This document shows, piece by piece, positions 24,246-33,293 of a DNA stretch of 64,000 nt. Position numbers and translations under genes: made by a program. How positions within the stretch are numbered: the stretch's first letter is position 1; each line of letters opens with the position of its first letter. Source of the stretch: Phycisphaerae bacterium (lineage in GTDB: Bacteria; Planctomycetota; Phycisphaerae; UBA1845); contig JANQQK010000085.1 of NCBI GenBank assembly GCA_028289375.1, forward strand, positions 1-64,000. Reading direction: 5' to 3'. Under the pieces are notes generated by a model. It searched no databases. It saw only the letters and a list, made by a program, of their open reading frames with translations, and was not told where the DNA came from.

Positions 24246-25502
24246 TCAGTTGTTGCTGGGATCACCAGTCGCCATCAGCGTTGCATCATGAAAGACGGAG
24301 AATTCGTCGCTCGACGGAGCGTGCACGACAGACCGCTCATCCAGAATGTCGGACAGGTCATCGTTGCCGAAGGCGACAATCCGCAAATCAGGTCGGCTCG
24401 ACAGCGGCATGGGTCCCATGATGCAGGAAGCAGGCAACCGCTTACCGTCCTCGTCGAAGGCGATCACGATCTCCGGCAGGAACGGTGAGCCGTCCACGTG
24501 CGATGTGACGACACCGAACAGACCGTTGCTCAGTCGCAGGCGCGCTCCGATCGGGAATGGCTGCATGCGGCGTGCAAAGATCTTGAGAAGAACCGAATCG
24601 AAGAAGTGGTGAAACGGCCCCCACATCATGTCCCACAATGCACGAACCGGCGACGTAGACTGGCGAAACGCCGTCGGCGTGGTGGCCGATGCAAACGCGT
24701 CGGCGATGCGCAGAATGCGGGAATAGATATGGATCTCGCTTTCCTTCAACCCGTACGGATATCCACTGCCGTCCATATTCTCGTGATGCGTTTCGATGAT
24801 CAGGCGCGTCAGTTCTGGCGTATTCTCCGGGAGCATCTGAGCGCTCGTGATCGGATGCCGGCGAATGACCTCGCACTGCTCTTCAGTAAGCGCATCGGTC
24901 TTGGTGTACAAGTCGCGCATCGGCCACATGGCTGCGTCCATGTACAACGCGGCCAACCCGAGCGGTGCAAGGTTCAGGCTAGTCGATACGCGCTTGCCGG
25001 GGGGAGCGTTCCGCTTGGCTTGGGCGACCTGAACACGGAGATCATTGCCAAGCATGATACCGAGATAGAACGTGCGCACGGCGTGCGCGACGAGGAAATT
25101 ATGCCGTTGCAATGGCACGACCAATTCCTTTGCGAAGCTCGGATGGTCGTTGATGAAGTCGAGCACACCGTGAACCGCCTGATGCAAGCCGCCGCAGTCG
25201 AGTGAGTCCTGCCGCATCTGGATCCCATACGAATCGCGCGCTTCGGTTATGACGTCGGCCAGGCTCTCCTGCGCCGCTGACACCACGGCGCGGTTTTCTG
25301 CCGTCGCGTTGTAGGTGATCAGGTCATCCAAAATCGGATCTTCGACACTGATGTGGGCGCTTGGACATCGCAACTTGAGAAAGTCGATATCGGCGGCGTT
25401 CAGGAGTTTGCCGGCCCGAAGCAGAAGCTGGTCGTTGTCATAGACAGACTCATGCAGACGCATCTGCTCGGTCAATTCGCGGGCACTCAGCAACAAGGGC
25501 AT
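24246..25502 (-). CDS. HD-GYP-like protein with a degenerate metal-binding HD
   Basis: A 418-residue protein. An N-terminal segment of about 100 residues with no clear family, then an HD-GYP core: the GYP helix HHENMDGSGYP (239-249), followed by SRILRIADAFASATT. In normal HD-GYP phosphodiesterases an HD doublet plus GK precede this; here the doublet is replaced by Met188-Asp189 with AAM in place of IGK, and the first His region reads VAHAVR. Loss of the HD would probably abolish cyclic-di-GMP hydrolysis. A sensor or regulator role is an inference. GGGAGAG lies before the ATG at 25502. A TTGACA box about 150 bases upstream could be its promoter. Confidence 0.7.
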   Translation of the reverse strand: MPLLLSARELTEQMRLHESVYDNDQLLLRAGKLLNAADIDFLKLRCPSAHISVEDPILDDLITYNATAENRAVVSAAQESLADVITEARDSYGIQMRQDSLDCGGLHQAVHGVLDFINDHPSFAKELVVPLQRHNFLVAHAVRTFYLGIMLGNDLRVQVAQAKRNAPPGKRVSTSLNLAPLGLAALYMDAAMWPMRDLYTKTDALTEEQCEVIRRHPITSAQMLPENTPELTRLIIETHHENMDGSGYPYGLKESEIHIYSRILRIADAFASATTPTAFRQSTSPVRALWDMMWGPFHHFFDSVLLKIFARRMQPFPIGARLRLSNGLFGVVTSHVDGSPFLPEIVIAFDEDGKRLPASCIMGPMPLSSRPDLRIVAFGNDDLSDILDERSVVHAPSSDEFSVFHDATLMATGDPSNN

Positions 25503-25698
25503 GTTGTCTCTCCCATCGCAGGTTGCGACGCACCGATGTGTCATACTGAGTGCGCAGCAACCGTGAGCACGTCCTGTGTCGGGCAGTCCCGACTCCATGC
25601 GTCCTGCACATTTCGTTCGTTACGTCAATGTACAATTCGATTTAGGAGAGCTTGGGGGGATTTGTCAAAAATCACACTGGGCCCGAAAACCAACGGCG

Positions 25699-26253
25699 TC
25701 ACCCATGAAGCAGCGACATCACCTCGCTGCGGGTCCGGGAATCTGAGCGACATTGGCCGCGGATCGCCGACGTGATCATGCTGCTGCCTGCTTTACGGAC
25801 CCCGCGGCAGGTCATGCAGGTGTGGACGGCTTGAATCACGACGGCGGCGCCTTTGGCTTTGAGGTGTTCCATCAGCAGATCAGCCACCTGCGAGGTGAGT
25901 CGTTCCTGGACCTGCGGGCGGCGGGCGAAGGCATCGACGACACGTGCGAGCTTCGAGATGCCAACGACCTTGCCGTCCGGTAAGTACGCGACGGCGGCCT
26001 TGCCCTCGAACGGCATCAGGTGGTGCTCGCACATCGAGTTGAACGGGATGTCCTTGAGGACGACGAGTTCGTCGTACACCTCGGTAAACTGCGCTTCGAG
26101 CAGCGTGGCGGGGTTGACGTTCATGCCGCTGAAAACTTCTTCGTACATGCGGGCCACGCGACCAGGGGTGTCGCGAATGCCCTCGCGGTCGGGGTCTTCG
26201 CCCACGGCATGCAGAATCTCACGAACGGCTGTCTCAATGCGCTTCAGATCCAT
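25699..26253 (-). CDS. folE: GTP cyclohydrolase I
   Basis: A 184-residue enzyme that converts GTP to dihydroneopterin triphosphate, first step of tetrahydrofolate and tetrahydropterin synthesis. All key motifs are present: residues 60-80 hold FNSMCEHHLMPFEG with zinc ligands Cys75 and His78, Cys146 in HTCMTCRG is the third ligand, and SKLARVVDAFARRPQVQERLT is the conserved helix region. Length is typical of bacterial FolE. It stands alone, the nearest gene on the same strand being the HD-GYP-like one 196 bases downstream. Confidence 0.95.
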   Translation of the reverse strand: MDLKRIETAVREILHAVGEDPDREGIRDTPGRVARMYEEVFSGMNVNPATLLEAQFTEVYDELVVLKDIPFNSMCEHHLMPFEGKAAVAYLPDGKVVGISKLARVVDAFARRPQVQERLTSQVADLLMEHLKAKGAAVVIQAVHTCMTCRGVRKAGSSMITSAIRGQCRSDSRTRSEVMSLLHG

Positions 26254-26372
26254 CGCGGCAGTATAGTCACCCGATCCGAACCAGCCAACCGAGGAACGCG
26301 CGAAGAGACGCGTGTTCGATTAAACTGCCCCGCGGTCGTCCAAATCGGGACGACTGATTTGAGGAGGATGCC

Positions 26373-28331
26373 ATGTCGGAGAGAACAGCACTTTGGACGC
26401 CAAGCCGCGAGCAGGCGGAACAATCGCAGATGCACCAGTTTGCGTCGGGCGTGGCGGAGAAGTTCGGCATCTCGCCGGATTGGGACACGCTGTGGCACTG
26501 GTCGGTGACGCATCCAGAACATTTCTGGTGCGAAATGCTGCGGTTCGCCGAGATCGCGTGCGGCGGGTCGACCGAGCCTGTGTTTTCCAAGCCATTGGGC
26601 GAGCGGTATTCGACGGATGACTGGCTGACGGGGAAATGGTTTCCCAATGTCACGCTGAACCACGCGCGCCATCTGTTGCGCTTTGATGACGATCGCGTCG
26701 CCATTCACGCGGAGACGGAGGCGGGGCGAACGCGGGAGTACACCTACCGCGAATTGCGGGCGGTCGTCGCACGGTTTGCCGACGGGTTGCGGAAGGTTGG
26801 TGTGCAGAATGGGGATTGTGTGGTCGGGTTCATGCCGAACGTGGCAGAGGCGATCATCGCGATGCTGGCGGCGGCGTCGATGGGGGCGATCTGGTCGAGT
26901 TGTTCGCCGGACTTTGGAATCAACGGCGTGCTGGATCGGTTCGGGCAGATCGAGCCCAAGGTGCTGATCACAGCCGACGGGTATACCTACAACGGAAAGC
27001 CGATCGACAGCCTGGAACGCATCGACGCCATCTGTCACAAGCTGCCAAGCCTCGAGCGTGTTGTGGTGGTGCCGATGCTGAGCGAGTCGCCCGATCCGTC
27101 GCGCGTGCCGAATGGGATACTGTGGGACGATTTCCTCGGCGACAACACGACGCTCGATATCGTCGACGTGCCGTTTGATCATCCGCTGTTCGTGATGTAC
27201 TCGTCGGGGACGACGGGCGTGCCGAAGTGCATCGTGCATGGTCATGGCGGAACGGTGCTGCAGCAGATGAAGGAGCTCATGCTGCATTGCGACCTGCGAC
27301 GCGACGACGCCATCTTCTACTTCACGACCTGCGGGTGGATGATGTGGAATTGGCTGGTGAGCGGGCTGGGGGTGGGGGCGACGGTCTGTCTGTATGACGG
27401 CAATCCGATGGCCGGCTCGCCGGATCGGCTGTGGGAGATGGCGGAGCGCGTGGGCATCAGCGTGTTCGGGACGAGTCCGAAGTACATCGCAGCCTGTCAG
27501 AATGTGAAACTGACCCCGCAGAAGACGCATGGCCTGTCGAAGCTGCGATGCGTTTGCAGCACGGGGTCGCCGTTGGTGGATGAGCAGTTCGATTGGATTT
27601 ATGAACACATCGGTTCGGACCTGCAGCTTTCGAGCATCAGTGGCGGGACGGATATCATTTCCTGTTTCATGCTGGGCAATCCGACACTTCCGGTTTACGC
27701 CGGAGAGATTCAGTGTCGCGGACTCGGCATGGATGTGCGGGCATTGAGCGACACGGGGGACAGCGTCGTTGGTGAGAAGGGGGAGCTGGTTTGCTGCACG
27801 CCGTTTCCGTCGAGGCCTATCTACTTCTGGAACGATGCGGACCATGCCAAGTTTCGGGGGAGCTATTTCGAGCATTACGAGGGCATCTGGCGACATGGTG
27901 ACTTTGTCGAGATCACCGAACGCGGCGGCGTGATTGTGTATGGCCGATCGGACGCGACGCTGAACCCCGGCGGCGTGCGGATCGGGACGGCTGAGATCTA
28001 CCGCATCGTGGAGGGGATGGATGAGGTTGTTGACAGCATCGTCGTCGGCAAGGAAGTGGACGGGGACGTTGAAGTTTGTTTGTTTGTCGTGCTGGCGGAT
28101 GGGGTTTCGCTGAGTGATGAACTTGTGTCGCGCATGAAGACGTTGATCGCCGAAGGGGCCACCAAGCGTCACGTACCCAAACACACAAAGCAGGTGTCGG
28201 GCATACCGCATACGATCAGCGGGAAGAAGGTTGAGTTGGCGGTTGCGAATATGATTCATGGCCGGGCGGTGAAGAATCGGGATGCACTTGCCAATCCCGA
28301 GGTTCTTGATGAGTTTGCGGGGATTGTGTGA
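26373..28331 (+). CDS. Acetoacetyl-CoA synthetase (acetoacetate-CoA ligase)
   Basis: A 652-residue AMP-forming acyl-CoA synthetase. Motifs: YSSGTTGVPKCIVHGHGG (A3, AMP), WMMWNWLVSGL, SGGTDIISCF (A5), WRHGDF (A7), YGRSDATLNPGGVRIG (A8) and a C-terminal Lys in HTISGKKVE (A10). The N-terminal stretch WTPSREQAEQSQMHQF and the SCSPDFG and CYLYDGNP-like parts match acetoacetate-CoA ligases rather than acetyl-CoA synthetases. It activates acetoacetate; with the nearby HmgA, whose pathway yields acetoacetate, a link to ketone use is plausible. GAGGAGG precedes the ATG. Confidence 0.9.
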   Translation: MSERTALWTPSREQAEQSQMHQFASGVAEKFGISPDWDTLWHWSVTHPEHFWCEMLRFAEIACGGSTEPVFSKPLGERYSTDDWLTGKWFPNVTLNHARHLLRFDDDRVAIHAETEAGRTREYTYRELRAVVARFADGLRKVGVQNGDCVVGFMPNVAEAIIAMLAAASMGAIWSSCSPDFGINGVLDRFGQIEPKVLITADGYTYNGKPIDSLERIDAICHKLPSLERVVVVPMLSESPDPSRVPNGILWDDFLGDNTTLDIVDVPFDHPLFVMYSSGTTGVPKCIVHGHGGTVLQQMKELMLHCDLRRDDAIFYFTTCGWMMWNWLVSGLGVGATVCLYDGNPMAGSPDRLWEMAERVGISVFGTSPKYIAACQNVKLTPQKTHGLSKLRCVCSTGSPLVDEQFDWIYEHIGSDLQLSSISGGTDIISCFMLGNPTLPVYAGEIQCRGLGMDVRALSDTGDSVVGEKGELVCCTPFPSRPIYFWNDADHAKFRGSYFEHYEGIWRHGDFVEITERGGVIVYGRSDATLNPGGVRIGTAEIYRIVEGMDEVVDSIVVGKEVDGDVEVCLFVVLADGVSLSDELVSRMKTLIAEGATKRHVPKHTKQVSGIPHTISGKKVELAVANMIHGRAVKNRDALANPEVLDEFAGIV

Positions 28332-28357
28332 TACGTGCTTGGCTGGTTGGGGGCACA

Positions 28358-28411
28358 GGGACGAAGGGACTGAGGGACTGAGGGACGAAGGTGAGAGATT
28401 GAGGGATCGAG
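28358..28411 (+). repeat. Short tandem repeat (8-base unit, about seven copies)
   Basis: Between the acetoacetyl-CoA synthetase and ADP-ribosylglycohydrolase genes the sequence reads GGGACGAAG, then several GGGACTGA units, GGGACGAAG and GGGATCGAGG variants. The unit is about eight bases and imperfect. Non-coding, probably a replication-slippage product. Confidence 0.65.
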
Positions 28412-28500
28412 GTAGCGAGGGATTTCCGGCACGCCGAGACAGGCTTCGGAATCAAGTAGGCTGGTTGTTGTATTCATGTCATATCCTCCACCCATAAGTA

Positions 28501-28539
28501 CGCGCGAGGTGATCGAAAATTTTTTGATCGTGGCGCGCG
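28501..28539. repeat. 39-nt imperfect palindrome in the intergenic gap
   Basis: Centred at 28520. Outer arms CGCGCG pair with CGCGCG, then a short mismatch, inner arms GATC with GATC, and AAAA with TTTT. With the T run it could form a strong hairpin. Position, 170 bases after one gene and 47 before the next, would suit a terminator or a repetitive extragenic palindrome. Confidence 0.6.
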
Positions 28540-28585
28540 CCTGTTTACGGGGTCCGGCGTGGGGTTTGACGGTTGAGTTTGAAGC

Positions 28586-29509
28586 ATGAATGGACATGGT
28601 CGAATTCTGGGCTGCCTCATTGGTGGGGCGATTGGGGATGCGATTGGGGCGCAGTATGAAGGGGCCGGGCGTCCGGACGTCGTGGCATGGTCAGGGGAGT
28701 CGCTGCTGACGACGGATGATACGCAGTTGACGCTGGCGACTTGTGAGGCGGTGGTCGAGGCGGGAGCGGTGGATCCGGAGCGGATCGCGGATCAGTTTAG
28801 GCGGTATTTTCTGCAACGGCGGATTCGGGGGATCGGGGCGAGCACGCTGAAGGCGTTGAGCGAACTGGCCGCTGGCGGTCATTGGTACAGTGTTGGGGCC
28901 AAGGGAGATCGCGCGGCGGGCAATGGGGCCGCGATGCGTGTGGCGCCGCTGGCGTTCTGTCTTGATCCGTTGACTGAGTCGGGGCGTGGTGTGTTGCGGG
29001 ATGTCTGCCGGATCACGCATCAGGGTGATGAGGCGTATGCCGGGGCGCTGGCGATTGTGGTGGCGACGCGGTTGATGAGCACTGTCGATGGACCCGGCGA
29101 GCGCCGTTTGACGGAGGCTGTCGCGGATTCGCTGCCGGATACGCTGGTGCGCGACCGGCTTGGTGAATTGCGTGGGCGCGACGATCTGTCTGTCCTGGAC
29201 GTGGCTGAGCGGTACGGTTGTGGTGGGTACGTGGTCGAGTCGGTGCCGCTGGCGATTCTCGGCGTGGAGCGTTTGCTGGCGGATGGATTCGAATGTTTGG
29301 TCACAGACCTGATTCGGTGTGGCGGAGATACGGACACGATCGCGTCGATGGCGGGGCAGATCGCTGGGGCTGCAATCGGAATCGAAGGGCTTCCACAGGA
29401 CATGGTTGGCGTGCTTGATGAATGCGACGAAGTGGTGGCGGTTGGGCAGCAGTTTGCGTTGCTGGAGTCGATTTCGGCCTCGTTTGGCGATTGCGGGGGG
29501 GATGGGTAG
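28586..29509 (+). CDS. ADP-ribosylglycohydrolase family protein
   Basis: A 307-residue protein of the ADP-ribosyl-acceptor hydrolase (DraG-like) family. Metal-binding motifs are TDDTQ (43-47) and GGDTDT (246-251); the start GCLIGGAIGDAIGA is the typical first helix, and NGAAMRVAPLAF is the conserved substrate loop. Probably removes ADP-ribose from proteins or small molecules. The gene is close to the HppD/HmgA genes on the same strand but is separated by more than 130 bases. Target unknown. Confidence 0.85.
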   Translation: MNGHGRILGCLIGGAIGDAIGAQYEGAGRPDVVAWSGESLLTTDDTQLTLATCEAVVEAGAVDPERIADQFRRYFLQRRIRGIGASTLKALSELAAGGHWYSVGAKGDRAAGNGAAMRVAPLAFCLDPLTESGRGVLRDVCRITHQGDEAYAGALAIVVATRLMSTVDGPGERRLTEAVADSLPDTLVRDRLGELRGRDDLSVLDVAERYGCGGYVVESVPLAILGVERLLADGFECLVTDLIRCGGDTDTIASMAGQIAGAAIGIEGLPQDMVGVLDECDEVVAVGQQFALLESISASFGDCGGDG

Positions 29510-29647
29510 AATGCAGAACTGCGTCTGACGGCGCTGGGCCTACCTGGGTTGTTGCGGGTCTGGTGTTGTCGGGCGTTGGTCGTCGGCGGTTTCCCGCCTC
29601 ACCCGGGGTCGGCGGCTTGGGTCTGGTGAAGATCAGGAGTCACGGAG

Positions 29648-30751
29648 GTGGCTGACGATTTCCTTCCCATCAAGGGATACGATCACATCGAGTTTTACGT
29701 GGGCAATGCGCGGCAGGCTGCGCACTTCTACGACAAGGCATTCGGATTCACGCCGATCGCGAAGGCGGGGCTTGAGACGGGCGTGCGCGATCGGGCCAGT
29801 TATGTGTTGTCGCAGGGGAACATCAAATTCGTGCTGACGACGGCGTTGACGCCGGACCATGACATCGCGCGGCACTGCACGCTGCATGGCGATGGTGTGA
29901 AGGCGATTGGCCTGAAGGTCGGCAGCGTCGAGCAGTCGCTGGCGGCGGTGAAGGAACGCGGAGCGACGATCCTCAAGCCGGCGACGGCGATGGAAGATGA
30001 GCATGGGCAACTGGTCGTCGGCGAGATCAAGTACGCCGGCGATACGATTTTCCGTTTCGTCGAGCGTGAGAATTATCGCGGGGCGTTTGCACCGGGTTAC
30101 AACGCGCTCGAGGTGACCAACTCGACGAACACCGATTCGCCGGTGGGATTGGCTGCGGTGGACCACATCGTGACGAATGTCCACTTGAACGAGATGAACT
30201 ACTGGGCGCAGTGGTTCGAGGACATCATGGGCTTTAAGAATCTGCTGCACTTCACGGACGAGGACATCTCGACGGAGTACAGCGCCCTGATGAGCAAGGT
30301 GATGGAGAACGGGACGGGCAAGTGCAAGTTCCCGATCAACGAGCCGGCGGAGGGCAAGAAGAAGAGCCAGATCGATGAATATCTGGATTACTATTATGGT
30401 GCGGGTGTGCAGCACATCGCGATGAACACGGGTGACATTTACGGCACCGTCACCGAGCTGCGCAAGCGGAACATCGACTTCCTGCGCGTGCCGGATACGT
30501 ACTACGACATGATGCGTGAGCGCGTGGGCGACGTTGGTGAAGATTGGGACAGGCTACAGGAGCTTGGCATTCTGATCGACAAGGATGACGACGGGTATCT
30601 GCTGCAGATTTTCACGCAGACGGCACAGGATCGTCCGACACTGTTTTTCGAGGTGATCGAGCGACATGGCAGTCGCGGGTTTGGCATCGGCAACTTCAAG
30701 GCGCTGTTCATCAGCATCGAGAAGGAGCAGGCGCTTCGCGGGAATCTGTAG
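29648..30751 (+). CDS. hppD: 4-hydroxyphenylpyruvate dioxygenase
   Basis: A 367-residue type I extradiol-like oxygenase of the vicinal oxygen chelate superfamily. It converts 4-hydroxyphenylpyruvate to homogentisate in tyrosine breakdown. Iron ligands are visible in the C-terminal half: His173 (VDHIV), His256 (VQHIA), Glu335 (FFEVIER). The N-terminal half repeats the fold (YDHIEFYVGN). GTG start at 29648 with AGGAG eight bases upstream. Followed by a strong terminator, then hmgA, which takes the product further. Confidence 0.95.
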   Translation: MADDFLPIKGYDHIEFYVGNARQAAHFYDKAFGFTPIAKAGLETGVRDRASYVLSQGNIKFVLTTALTPDHDIARHCTLHGDGVKAIGLKVGSVEQSLAAVKERGATILKPATAMEDEHGQLVVGEIKYAGDTIFRFVERENYRGAFAPGYNALEVTNSTNTDSPVGLAAVDHIVTNVHLNEMNYWAQWFEDIMGFKNLLHFTDEDISTEYSALMSKVMENGTGKCKFPINEPAEGKKKSQIDEYLDYYYGAGVQHIAMNTGDIYGTVTELRKRNIDFLRVPDTYYDMMRERVGDVGEDWDRLQELGILIDKDDDGYLLQIFTQTAQDRPTLFFEVIERHGSRGFGIGNFKALFISIEKEQALRGNL

Positions 30752-30789
30752 GGCCTGCGTGGACGCGTTGATGACCATTTGAAATTTTC

Positions 30790-30830
30790 AGGCCGGCGGC
30801 GACTTGAGGTCGTTGGCCGGCCTGTTTTTC
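30790..30830 (+). terminator. Rho-independent terminator after hppD
   Basis: AGGCCGGC GGCGAC - TTGAG - GTCGTT GGCCGGCCT followed by GTTTTTC. The long GC stem (one bulged base and two G-U pairs) and T run are classical. Suggests hppD ends its own transcript, with hmgA started from its own promoter. Confidence 0.75.
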
Positions 30831-30862
30831 GTTTGAACGCGGGCAACATCGGTTTGCGTTCC

Positions 30863-30883
30863 CGCCACCCACGAGGGGTGGCG
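30863..30883. repeat. Hairpin CGCCACCC / GGGTGGCG
   Basis: An 8-base perfect stem with an ACGAG loop, followed by CTAC, in the gap between hppD and hmgA. No T run, so unlikely to end transcription. It resembles a repetitive extragenic palindrome; only one copy in the window. Confidence 0.5.
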
Positions 30884-30965
30884 CTACAGAAGAGGCACCG
30901 GCGAGAATGCTCGGCGCCACGAGAAACGATCAACGGCCGTTGGCCGATCTTTGGAGTGACGATTC

Positions 30966-32183
30966 ATGATTCACTACATGCGCATGGGCAGCGTGCCCAA
31001 GAAGCACCATGTGACACACCATGAGGATGGCAAGCTGCTGATGGAGCAGTGCATGACGCGCGTCGGGTTCGACAGCACGTACAGCATTCTCTACTACCAG
31101 ACGCCGCCGACGGATGAGTTCAAGGTGAAGTCGTTTGAGGTGAAGGGCTTTGCGCCGGTCAAGCCAATCGACGAGCAGCTTCTGCATCGCCGGCACATTC
31201 GCACGCAGGACATCAAGCATGAGGGTGACTTTCTGACGGGGCGTCGGACGGTGCTCATGAACGATGATGTACGGGTTGGCATTGTGAAGACATCGGAGCC
31301 TGCCGGTGACGCGTGGTTCAGCAATGGCGAAGGGGACGAATGCTGGTTTGCGTATGATGGCGGCGGCGTGCTTGAGAGCGTGTATGGGACGCTCTCGTTT
31401 GGCAGGCAGGATTACGTGATCATTCCGAAGGGGACGCCGTATCGGCTGCACCCGGAGAATGCGAAAGCCACGTTCCTCGTGTTCGAGTCGGCCACCTACA
31501 TCGATGTGCCGAAGCAGTTCCGCAATGAGAACGGGCAGATCACGATGGACGCGCCGTATTGCCATCGCGACTTCCGCGTGCCGACGGAGTTGCTGCGTTA
31601 CGACAAGAGCAAGCATGGCGAAGGGCCTTTCAAGCACGTCGTGAAATACTCGAATCAGCTCAGCGTGCATGAGTATGAGCATTTTCCGTGGGACGTTGTT
31701 GGCTGGGATGGGGTGGTCTATCCGGTGGCGTTCAACATCAAGGACTATCAGCCTCGGACGGGGACGATTCACCTTCCGCCGACGATTCACATCACGTTTG
31801 CGGGGCGTGGGTTTATCATATGTTCGTTCGTGCCGCGGAAGGTGGATTACTACAACAACGGCGATGTGAAGGCGATTCCGTGTCCGTATGGGCATGCCAG
31901 TGTCGATTGCGACGAGATTCTGTATTACGTCGAGGGGAACTTCACGTCGCGAAAGGGTATCGATTCGCAGTCGATCAGTCTGCATCCGATGGGCGTTCCG
32001 CATGGGCCACATCCGGGGACGTATGAGCGGAGCGTGGGGACGGACACCACGAGCGAGTTGGCTGTCATGTGCGATACGTTCAAGCCGCTGAAGATGACGC
32101 AGTTCGCCGATTCGATCGAGGACAAGGAGTATCACTACTCGTGGGTTCGTCGCGAGAATGAGGCGATGGAGACGAGCAAATAG
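30966..32183 (+). CDS. hmgA: Homogentisate 1,2-dioxygenase
   Basis: A 405-residue cupin-type iron dioxygenase that cleaves homogentisate to maleylacetoacetate. The start VPKKHHVTHH, GEGDECWFAYDG (first cupin strand region) and the C-terminal iron motif His310...Asp/Glu316-317 (HASVDCDEIL) and His346 (VPHGPHPG) fit the family. The ring-cleavage product feeds maleylacetoacetate isomerase and fumarylacetoacetase, not in this window. Just downstream of hppD but after a terminator. Ends 19 bases from a convergent zinc-ribbon gene. Confidence 0.93.
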   Translation: MIHYMRMGSVPKKHHVTHHEDGKLLMEQCMTRVGFDSTYSILYYQTPPTDEFKVKSFEVKGFAPVKPIDEQLLHRRHIRTQDIKHEGDFLTGRRTVLMNDDVRVGIVKTSEPAGDAWFSNGEGDECWFAYDGGGVLESVYGTLSFGRQDYVIIPKGTPYRLHPENAKATFLVFESATYIDVPKQFRNENGQITMDAPYCHRDFRVPTELLRYDKSKHGEGPFKHVVKYSNQLSVHEYEHFPWDVVGWDGVVYPVAFNIKDYQPRTGTIHLPPTIHITFAGRGFIICSFVPRKVDYYNNGDVKAIPCPYGHASVDCDEILYYVEGNFTSRKGIDSQSISLHPMGVPHGPHPGTYERSVGTDTTSELAVMCDTFKPLKMTQFADSIEDKEYHYSWVRRENEAMETSK

Positions 32184-32202
32184 GGGCAGAACCACGCATT
32201 GC

Positions 32203-33162
32203 TTATCTCTGGTTGGCGTTTTCGCCTCTGTCAATGATTCTCGCGTCCATGGTCGTGATGCGCACTGTCGGTGCTTTGTCCAATGCGTAGAAGATTGGCA
32301 GGCACTTGTTGCACTCTCGAGGAAGAGCTGGATCGAACGTCAGTGTCGCCGTGTACTCGGTCGTCCACGAGTGTGCGTTAACACGCCCACCGACGTGCGA
32401 TAGCTTGGACCGAGTTACGATCTTGATTGCATGTTCGCCACTATTCAGGCCCACAAGGTGGAAAGACGGGGAGGGAGAGAGATCTGGTGCAGCGTCGCCC
32501 AAATGAGGTGGAGGAACGGTCTCGCTTCCGTACCATCTGCAACGGCATTCGAAATGTGAGTAGAATCCCTCGGTTACTAGGAGCTTGGGGCCTTCCTTTC
32601 CATCCACTTGTTCGATTCTGGATCGCAGATTGTCGAAGCTCGGCGTTGTGTGTTCAGTTCGCGAGTAGACTTCGAATGGAACGCTGGCGCCGTCGACGAA
32701 GACCCCTTCTACGTTCTTGATCATGGAACCCCACAGAAACCAGGGATTTGCGCGACGGCGATTCAGCTTCGAGCAGATGTGTCCAGTCGAGTAGATTTCG
32801 AGGGTGTCGCCAAAAATAGTCTCCGAAAGCTCCGCCCCCAAGTCTGGTGAGAGATGTTCGTAAACATGGCGTCTGGTGAGTTCGAACAATGCGGTGTCGT
32901 AACCGAGGTGCTTGTAGGCAGGCATCAGCACGATGCTTGGGACATATCTGATTGGCTTGATGTATCCAAAGTGAATCGCTCCGTAAAGCGCAGTTACAAG
33001 CACCATCGCTGTGAGCTTCTTCCAGTTGCGAGAGAGAAACGTGCTCGGGCGTTTAAGGAGTTTGGTGGGCTGGATCTGGTGGCCGCATTCGGGGCAGGTG
33101 CCGACGTCGGTGGCGTAGTTGCACTTGGGGCAGAAGCCTGCGGGTTGGTAGTCGTGATCCAT
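32203..33162 (-). CDS. Zinc-ribbon membrane protein (paralog with the gene upstream)
   Basis: A 319-residue protein. Residues 1-40 hold a zinc ribbon (CPKCNYATDVGTCPECGHQI), followed by a Lys/Arg-rich stretch and one membrane segment (about 51-72). The remaining 245 residues are unrecognised, probably extracytoplasmic, with two CxC-type motifs (ECRCRW and ECNKC). The 5' half and 95 bases of upstream sequence are nearly identical to the other copy, while the C-terminal parts have little similarity. Function unknown; a sensor with a variable external domain is a guess. Confidence 0.7.
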   Translation of the reverse strand: MDHDYQPAGFCPKCNYATDVGTCPECGHQIQPTKLLKRPSTFLSRNWKKLTAMVLVTALYGAIHFGYIKPIRYVPSIVLMPAYKHLGYDTALFELTRRHVYEHLSPDLGAELSETIFGDTLEIYSTGHICSKLNRRRANPWFLWGSMIKNVEGVFVDGASVPFEVYSRTEHTTPSFDNLRSRIEQVDGKEGPKLLVTEGFYSHFECRCRWYGSETVPPPHLGDAAPDLSPSPSFHLVGLNSGEHAIKIVTRSKLSHVGGRVNAHSWTTEYTATLTFDPALPRECNKCLPIFYALDKAPTVRITTMDARIIDRGENANQR

Positions 33163-33258
33163 GGGGCTGCCTCGATCGTACGATACTTGTCGGCGGCGTG
33201 GTACCGATACGAGTCTAACGGATTGCGACGGCGGATGCTGTCGAGATACGTCGGCGGA
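33012..33258. repeat. Duplicated segment, copy 1 (5' end and upstream of zinc-ribbon gene)
   Basis: Matches 34076-34322 with an offset of 1064. Covers the first 50 codons of the gene and about 96 bases upstream, including the ATCGTACGAT palindrome before the start. Identity is visibly very high in the coding part and somewhat lower upstream. Confidence 0.85.
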
Positions 33259-33293
33259 GCAGAGACTTTTGAGAAGATTCCAATGAGGCGCCG

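Noticed and set aside
26244-28259. 671-codon open frame antisense to the acetoacetyl-CoA synthetase gene
   Set aside because: It mirrors the high-GC codon positions of the real gene, is His/Arg/Pro-rich and has no family signature or ribosome site.
28358-28411. CRISPR array
   Set aside because: Units are about eight bases with no spacers; a simple tandem repeat.
30930-32234. 434-codon open frame antisense to hmgA
   Set aside because: Shadow of the GC-biased codons; HmgA motifs are clear on the plus strand.
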